Shown: piece after piece, positions 28,950-30,349 of the stretch
Numbering within the stretch: the stretch's first letter is position 1
Layout: every line of letters starts with the position of its first letter
Assembly (NCBI GenBank): GCA_964578175.1
Contig: CAZOBH010000013.1
Location: forward strand, 1-30,349
DNA: 30,349 nucleotides
Reading direction: 5' to 3'
DNA from: RUG11788 sp964578175
GTDB lineage: Bacteria; Bacillota_I; Bacilli_A; RF39; UBA660
Made by a program: the position numbers and the translations under genes
Notes under the pieces: model-generated
What the model was told of the DNA's origin: nothing
What the model saw: the letters and a program-made list of their open reading frames with translations, nothing else
The model's database searches: none

Positions 28950-30349
28950 ATTGATTTATAACTGCAATATACCACTTATTGTCAATTTGAACAACCCATG
29001 CTTCTTCTTTAGTTGTTGTTTGTTCAGTAGATTTAACAACTATTTGAAGATATACATGTTTATAATCAGTTATTGATGGAACTTTATCAGTACCACACAT
29101 AGAACCTAATCGATTAACAATATCTTTCTTGTCTGCATCAGAAACAACTTCAGGATTTGGTCCAACATGATCAGTATCTAATAAATATTTAACTGTTACA
29201 TCTTCTGTATTACCAATATCTGCAATTCTTGTACTGATATAAGTTTTTAATTCTTCGTTAGATGACGCACATGGTACATAAGCTTTTAAGGCAGATTCTT
29301 CATCCTTACTTTCAAGTGCTTTATAATAGCTTGCTATAGGAGTTTCAAAATTATTTTCCTTTACTGGTGTTTGTCTAACGAAGAAATACCAATATGCTCC
29401 TGCAGCTCCAAGCATAAGTATTAAAAGTATAAAGAAAGTTGGAACGAATGATTTTTTCTTTTTGTTAGTTTTATTCTTAACCTTTTTATTTTTAACATTT
29501 GATGTGTCATTATTAACAACATATTTTGTTTTTGCAAGAAGATCTGGCTTGATTCCATTTCTCTTTGCTTCTTCTTTTGCCAATCTTTCTCTTTCAATTC
29601 TTTCTTCTTCTTCACGTTTCATTCTAGCAATAGCGTCATCTTGTTTCTTTTGTTCACTCTCATAAACAGATACTAATTCATTTTCATTTATTTCACCAAC
29701 TGTTGCTTCTGGTAAAACAATTTGTTCAATTTCTTCTTCCTTGTTTTCTTCTTTTTCAGTTACTTCAACAGAAACACTTTCTAAATCATTATTCTCAGTT
29801 AATTGATCAACTGACACTTCTTCTATACCCTCAGGCACTTCAATTGAGGTATCTGAACTAATTACTGCTACTGATTTAACTTTTTCATCTTCTGTTCCAT
29901 TTTGTTGAACAACTTGACCATTAGGATTCTCAGTTATTTCTACAGAATTAGTAATTTCAGGCACTACTTCTTTTACAGTTTCAACAGATTCAGTGCTATT
30001 AACTTCTTCTTTTTGTTCAATATTTTCGTCTTTTACTTCTATTTCTTGTTCTGATGGTGCATTTTCTTGTACAGTATTTTCTAAAATACTTATATTTTCT
30101 GTGTTTTCGTTATTTACATTTTCATCATTTATAATAGATTCATCATTACTATCTGGATTAACATTATTATCAATAGGCACATTTTTTGATCCTTCTGCCC
30201 CTTCATCTGATGAATCATCTTCATTATCTACTGGAACAACTACTTCTTCAGGAACTATATCCTCAACTACTGTTGTTCTCTCTTCATCAGTTTTTATATC
30301 TTCAATTGGTTTTACTTCTGCTTCAACTATATCTTCTACACTTGGCTCA
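28948..30349 (-). CDS. Acidic single-pass membrane protein, 5' end missing (runs off the window)
   Basis: 466 aa are visible. The frame is open to the window edge with no ATG, so the in-frame GTG at 30180 is internal, not a start. Visible residues 1-240 are highly acidic and low-complexity (Glu/Asp/Val/Asn), followed by a charged coiled-coil-like stretch (RMKREEEERIERERLAKEE), a basic patch (KNKKVKNKTNKKKKS), one membrane helix (about 300-323, FFILLILMLGAAGAYWYFF), and an extracellular C-terminal domain of about 140 residues with two Cys (YVPCASS, GSMCGTD) that may form a disulfide. That domain starts IASYYKALESKDEESALKAY and ends AWVVQIDNKWYIAVINQ, a layout like NTF2-fold/DUF4878-type domains, but I do not recognise a named family. 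It ends in a terminator. Confidence 0.8.
   Translation of the reverse strand, partial: EPSVEDIVEAEVKPIEDIKTDEERTTVVEDIVPEEVVVPVDNEDDSSDEGAEGSKNVPIDNNVNPDSNDESIINDENVNNENTENISILENTVQENAPSEQEIEVKDENIEQKEEVNSTESVETVKEVVPEITNSVEITENPNGQVVQQNGTEDEKVKSVAVISSDTSIEVPEGIEEVSVDQLTENNDLESVSVEVTEKEENKEEEIEQIVLPEATVGEINENELVSVYESEQKKQDDAIARMKREEEERIERERLAKEEAKRNGIKPDLLAKTKYVVNNDTSNVKNKKVKNKTNKKKKSFVPTFFILLILMLGAAGAYWYFFVRQTPVKENNFETPIASYYKALESKDEESALKAYVPCASSNEELKTYISTRIADIGNTEDVTVKYLLDTDHVGPNPEVVSDADKKDIVNRLGSMCGTDKVPSITDYKHVYLQIVVKSTEQTTTKEEAWVVQIDNKWYIAVINQ

Noticed and set aside
29421..29665. Small ORFs on both strands inside the acidic membrane protein gene
   Set aside because: They arise from the Lys/Glu-rich repetitive coding sequence in other frames; no start signals.

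Overview
The window is very AT-rich DNA from a low-G+C Gram-positive bacterium of the Firmicutes, probably the class Bacilli. Evidence: a 16S rRNA 5' end with a Bacillus-type rRNA leader; SigA-like promoters (TTGACA, 17-bp spacer, TGnTATAAT); strong Shine-Dalgarno sequences; and Firmicutes-specific genes (yvcK-whiA, mrnC-rlmB-sigH, an Ntdp/YgaC homologue, a Spo0A effector domain). TGA is used as a normal stop and Trp is encoded by TGG, so this is not a code-4 mollicute. I cannot fix the genus. It looks like a gut or reduced-genome Bacilli lineage with compact, overlapping genes.

Layout. Positions 1-60 are the 5' tip of a 16S gene on the minus strand, cut by the window edge. Positions 61-521 hold its leader and three tandem promoters. 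Everything else except one gene is also on the minus strand, so transcription runs from high to low coordinates. From the right edge: a 5'-truncated acidic membrane protein; mrnC-rlmB-sigH; a tail-anchored protein of unknown function; yvcK-whiA; nucleoside kinase-gap; pgk-flippase-glycolipid glycosyltransferase-tpiA-Spo0A-like; an ATPase-rhomboid-gpmI operon; a putative HExxH protein; the single plus-strand gene (membrane domain plus possible His/Cys hydrolase); a 7.7-kb cyclic beta-1,2-glucan synthase coupled to pgi; a LysM membrane protein; and an Ntdp-type phosphatase next to the rRNA promoter.

How the genes work together. Five glycolytic enzymes (pgi, gap, pgk, tpiA, gpmI) lie within 20 kb, interleaved with envelope genes. 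The glycolipid glycosyltransferase and the flippase-like protein sit between pgk and tpiA by overlapping start/stop codons. The giant glucan synthase lies 4 nt ahead of pgi. This suggests joint expression of hexose-phosphate metabolism and surface glycan or glycolipid synthesis (inference).

The most unusual signals are: (1) a free-standing Spo0A DNA-binding domain with no receiver domain, started by TTG, at the end of the pgk-tpiA operon; (2) a SigH orthologue in its ancestral mrnC-rlmB context that appears to start at a non-canonical ATA or ATT codon; (3) a full cyclic beta-1,2-glucan synthase in an AT-rich Bacilli genome; (4) a membrane protein with a possible permuted papain-like His...Cys domain. 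Items 1 and 2 together suggest a remnant or rewired sporulation-initiation circuit.
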